A stretch of DNA of 64,000 nt from Candidatus Methylomirabilota bacterium (GTDB lineage: Bacteria; Methylomirabilota; Methylomirabilia; Methylomirabilales; Methylomirabilaceae), in assembly GCA_028870115.1 (NCBI GenBank), contig JAGWQH010000097.1, positions 82,369 to 146,368 of the forward strand. The letters run 5' to 3'. Shown here in pieces: positions 62,342-64,000 of this stretch. The notes under the pieces are model-generated. The model was given only the letters and a program-made list of their open reading frames with translations, ran no database searches and had not been told where the DNA came from. The first letter of the stretch is position 1. The number at the start of each line of letters is the position of its first letter. The translations under genes and the position numbers were made by a program.

Positions 62342-62779
62342 TAGTAGTTCAGATTTTGTTTGTGCCTCAATTTCAGAAAACCCGGCATCTATCATATCCT
62401 GCGGAGATTGCTCGGCAGCAACAGGCGTGCCCGTCTGTTTTCTCTTTTCTTCGGCGTAGAAATCCATCAGGTTCGATTCCATGTCGCGAAGAGGCACTCC
62501 CTGAGCGCATGCTTTCTTTCCCGCTTCGGTGACCTGAACCATGCCGCGCTTCGGGTAATGAACGAGCCCGCCTTTCTTGAGATAGGACTTTCCCCATGCA
62601 ATTCGATTTTCAATCAGCACTTCACCGCTCTTTGTCTTCTGTTGCAGCAATTCTTCGGACAAGTCAGAGTAGTACTGTTCCTGAACTCGCTTGATGAGTT
62701 CGCGATGATGAACGACCTCTCCGTTGCTGAGGGTCCGCAGAATCGGCATGAATGTCTCGTTAAACTTTGGTAGCTCCAT
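62342..62779 (-). pseudogene. mrr: mrr restriction endonuclease, 5' part (cut by IS630)
   Basis: Encodes the N-terminal winged-helix recognition domain of Mrr: FMPILRTLSNGEVVHHRELIKRV, then NRIAWGKSYLKKGGLVHYPKRG. It starts at the ATG 62777-62779 behind AGAGGACA. The frame runs into the element after SELL and picks up unrelated residues. Confidence 0.9.
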
Positions 62780-63219
62780 ATCTTGTCCTCTCATGCCTAA
62801 CTATTAGGTGAGCCGCCTTAGAAGCCGACAAAGGCTGGCGGCCTATCCCCCAAGAGGCGCCACTTCTCAACAACGAATTTATTCGTAATCTCCCACACTT
62901 AGCCCAACCAGCCAAGACTATTCTGGCCGACAAACCCTGCCAGCTTCGGCGGCCTATCTCGGCCGCCCTATCGCCGATCAGCCGGGCTATTGACCCCGTG
63001 TCCGCCTCAGTTCAACACGTGAGTGCAGATTATCATGGTACTCACATCCCGATGACCTGGCAGCTCATGGATCGCCCAGTAGCCTGGCTCCAGACTGGGC
63101 CATCCCAAACCGGCCTAGTGAACTACCCCGCAGCAAGCTGCGGGGCATCAAACACCAGAGCAAAAAGAAATCTGCGCGGCAAGCCGCGGGGAATGAACCC
63201 TCAGTAGATTCAAATGCGA
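62780..63219. other. Intergenic stretch, no gene recognised
   Basis: About 440 bases between mrr and the BrnT-like pair. It contains short related fragments such as CCGACAAAGGCTGGCGGCC and CCAGCTTCGGCGGCCTATC, perhaps a degraded repeat, and no convincing frame. Confidence 0.4.
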
Positions 63220-63489
63220 TCATACCGTCGCAAGCTTCTGCTTGAGAATTTCGCTAGCGAGTTCCTTCGCCGGCTTCTGGAGCTTCTTGGCCCTGTCGCG
63301 CAGCACCAAGAAGCTCTCCTCATCCACTTCTATCTCGAAGTGTCGCCTCTTGAGGTCCACTTCGAGATCGACAGGCTCCAGGAATTCCTCATAGTCGGTT
63401 ATGCTGTGGGTGTTCCAGAACTCGGCAGCCTCCTCCTCAGACCTAAACTCGTCCGGCAGGGGGTCTACGTGCTTATTTGTGTCCGCCAT
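63220..63489 (-). CDS. CopG/BrnA-like antitoxin
   Basis: An 89-residue protein. DPLPDEFRSEEEAAEFWNTH and ITDYEEFLEP are typical of a class of CopG-type antitoxins, followed by a RHFEIEVDEESFLVLRDRAK ribbon-helix-like end. The ATG at 63487-63489 lies inside the end of the toxin gene, a 17-base overlap. Confidence 0.8.
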   Translation of the reverse strand: MADTNKHVDPLPDEFRSEEEAAEFWNTHSITDYEEFLEPVDLEVDLKRRHFEIEVDEESFLVLRDRAKKLQKPAKELASEILKQKLATV

Positions 63490-63757
63490 AATAGTTTCTC
63501 TCCGCGCGGTCCATGTCACGCGCCGAGATCGGCAGCGCCATGCCGCGCTTCTTGTTAATGAAGAAGACGATCAAATATCTCCCGCTACTGATCTGAGCCA
63601 GAGCAGCGTACAGGTCCTCCCCATGTACGCGCCCCTTAACCATCTTCCTGACCACAGGCCTGGAAAGAAGTGCCTCTTCCTCTGCAACTGACACACCATG
63701 CTTCCCCGAGATCTTCTCAACTACACGTTCCTTCCAGATAATTTCAGTAATCCGCAC
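63473..63757 (-). CDS. BrnT-like toxin
   Basis: A RelE-fold toxin of 94 residues: IIWKERVVEKISGKHGVSVAE, GRYLIVFFINKKRG, and ALPISARDMDRAERNYY, the closing segment common to BrnT proteins. Precedes and overlaps its antitoxin, the normal BrnT-BrnA order. Confidence 0.82.
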   Translation of the reverse strand: MRITEIIWKERVVEKISGKHGVSVAEEEALLSRPVVRKMVKGRVHGEDLYAALAQISSGRYLIVFFINKKRGMALPISARDMDRAERNYYGGHK

Positions 63758-64000
63758 TGGATAGCCTCCAGCAATCTCCTCTGAAGATACGCGTCACACA
63801 CGATGCCGGCAAGTCCGCAGAGCCCAACTATAGTAGAGCCCGATTATTATGTATACTGATCAGTCTTGTATCTTTACAGTAGCGTCATGAACAGGTATAG
63901 AGTCGTGGTCGAGGATCTAACACATCCGGACGTGACAGACCGCGTCAGTCTTGGTCCGGTGAGACCGTGAGATAGCACGGGTCGTCACGTCCTGTCCCTC
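63758..64000. other. Window end without a recognised gene
   Basis: Contains only a 27-codon frame at 63888-63971 (starting MNRYRVVVEDL) without family or clear ribosome site. A TATACT-like box near 63852 could be a promoter. Confidence 0.3.

Noticed and set aside
62780..63219. Possible small RNA or attachment site beside mrr
   Set aside because: Only weak repeated fragments were seen, with no tRNA end or consistent duplication.
63888..63971. Short frame MNRYRVVVEDL at the right edge
   Set aside because: Only 27 codons, no domain and no ribosome site.

Overview
The window looks like a chromosomal segment of a free-living, Gram-negative-type, autotrophic or oligotrophic bacterium with moderately high GC. 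It has an RND efflux system with an outer-membrane channel, a porin, periplasmic beta-propellers and complete histidine and cysteine biosynthesis. Two NnrS-type haem-copper membrane proteins with a c-type cytochrome, a selenocysteine tRNA and the general protein flavour recall NC10 bacteria (Methylomirabilis relatives). That placement is an inference from gene content, not a database result.

Layout. 1-0.8 kb: a nucleotidyltransferase running off the left edge and a decayed hicBA pair. 1.2-2.9 kb: a glycine-zipper lipoprotein, tRNA-Sec and a universal stress protein. 3.0-13.7 kb: one long minus-strand operon, rpmE-prfA-prmC-murA-hisG-hisD-hisC-hisB-hisH-hisA-hisF-hisIE-HIT, preceded by rho with its own terminator. 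Three of these housekeeping genes carry in-frame islands of inverted 7-bp repeats. 15.8-23.3 kb: a GNAT acetyltransferase and a CusCBA/CzcCBA-type metal efflux operon. 23.5-29.3 kb: fur with a promoter and Fur box, then an FTR1 iron permease, a porin, a multicopper-oxidase remnant, an FMN-binding protein, ApbE and a small membrane protein, read as an iron-uptake and extracytoplasmic flavin module.

29.3-43.9 kb is the most striking part. It is a cysteine and sulfur assimilation island on the minus strand (rhodanese excepted), headed by an Rrf2 regulator with a clear promoter and palindromic operator. Sat, CysH and a sirohaem reductase make sulfide; TsuA-type and TauE-type transporters and two TusA proteins handle thiosulfate or sulfane sulfur; CysK, CysM, a CysO-like ubiquitin-fold carrier ending in Gly-Gly-Cys, a JAMM (Mec-type) protease and a ubiquitin-fold/E1 fusion together form a protein-thiocarboxylate route to cysteine. 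The single JAMM protease could plausibly mature both carriers.

44-52.8 kb: a second YVTN propeller, a 2-Cys peroxiredoxin, an NDH-2 NADH dehydrogenase with a homopolymer frameshift, an NnrS protein, a cytochrome c, and a large protein with two tandem DUF542 (ScdA/RIC N-terminal) domains fused to NnrS. This reads as a nitric-oxide and oxidative-stress module. 52.8-58 kb: a tightly overlapping operon of an aldehyde dehydrogenase, an amidinotransferase-fold enzyme, an ornithine/acetylornithine-type aminotransferase and a thiamine-diphosphate enzyme, possibly for arginine/ornithine metabolism. 58.4-63.8 kb: an accessory end full of toxin-antitoxin pairs (HicAB, DUF4258, MntA-HepT, a BrnT-like pair) and an mrr restriction gene cut precisely by an IS630 element.
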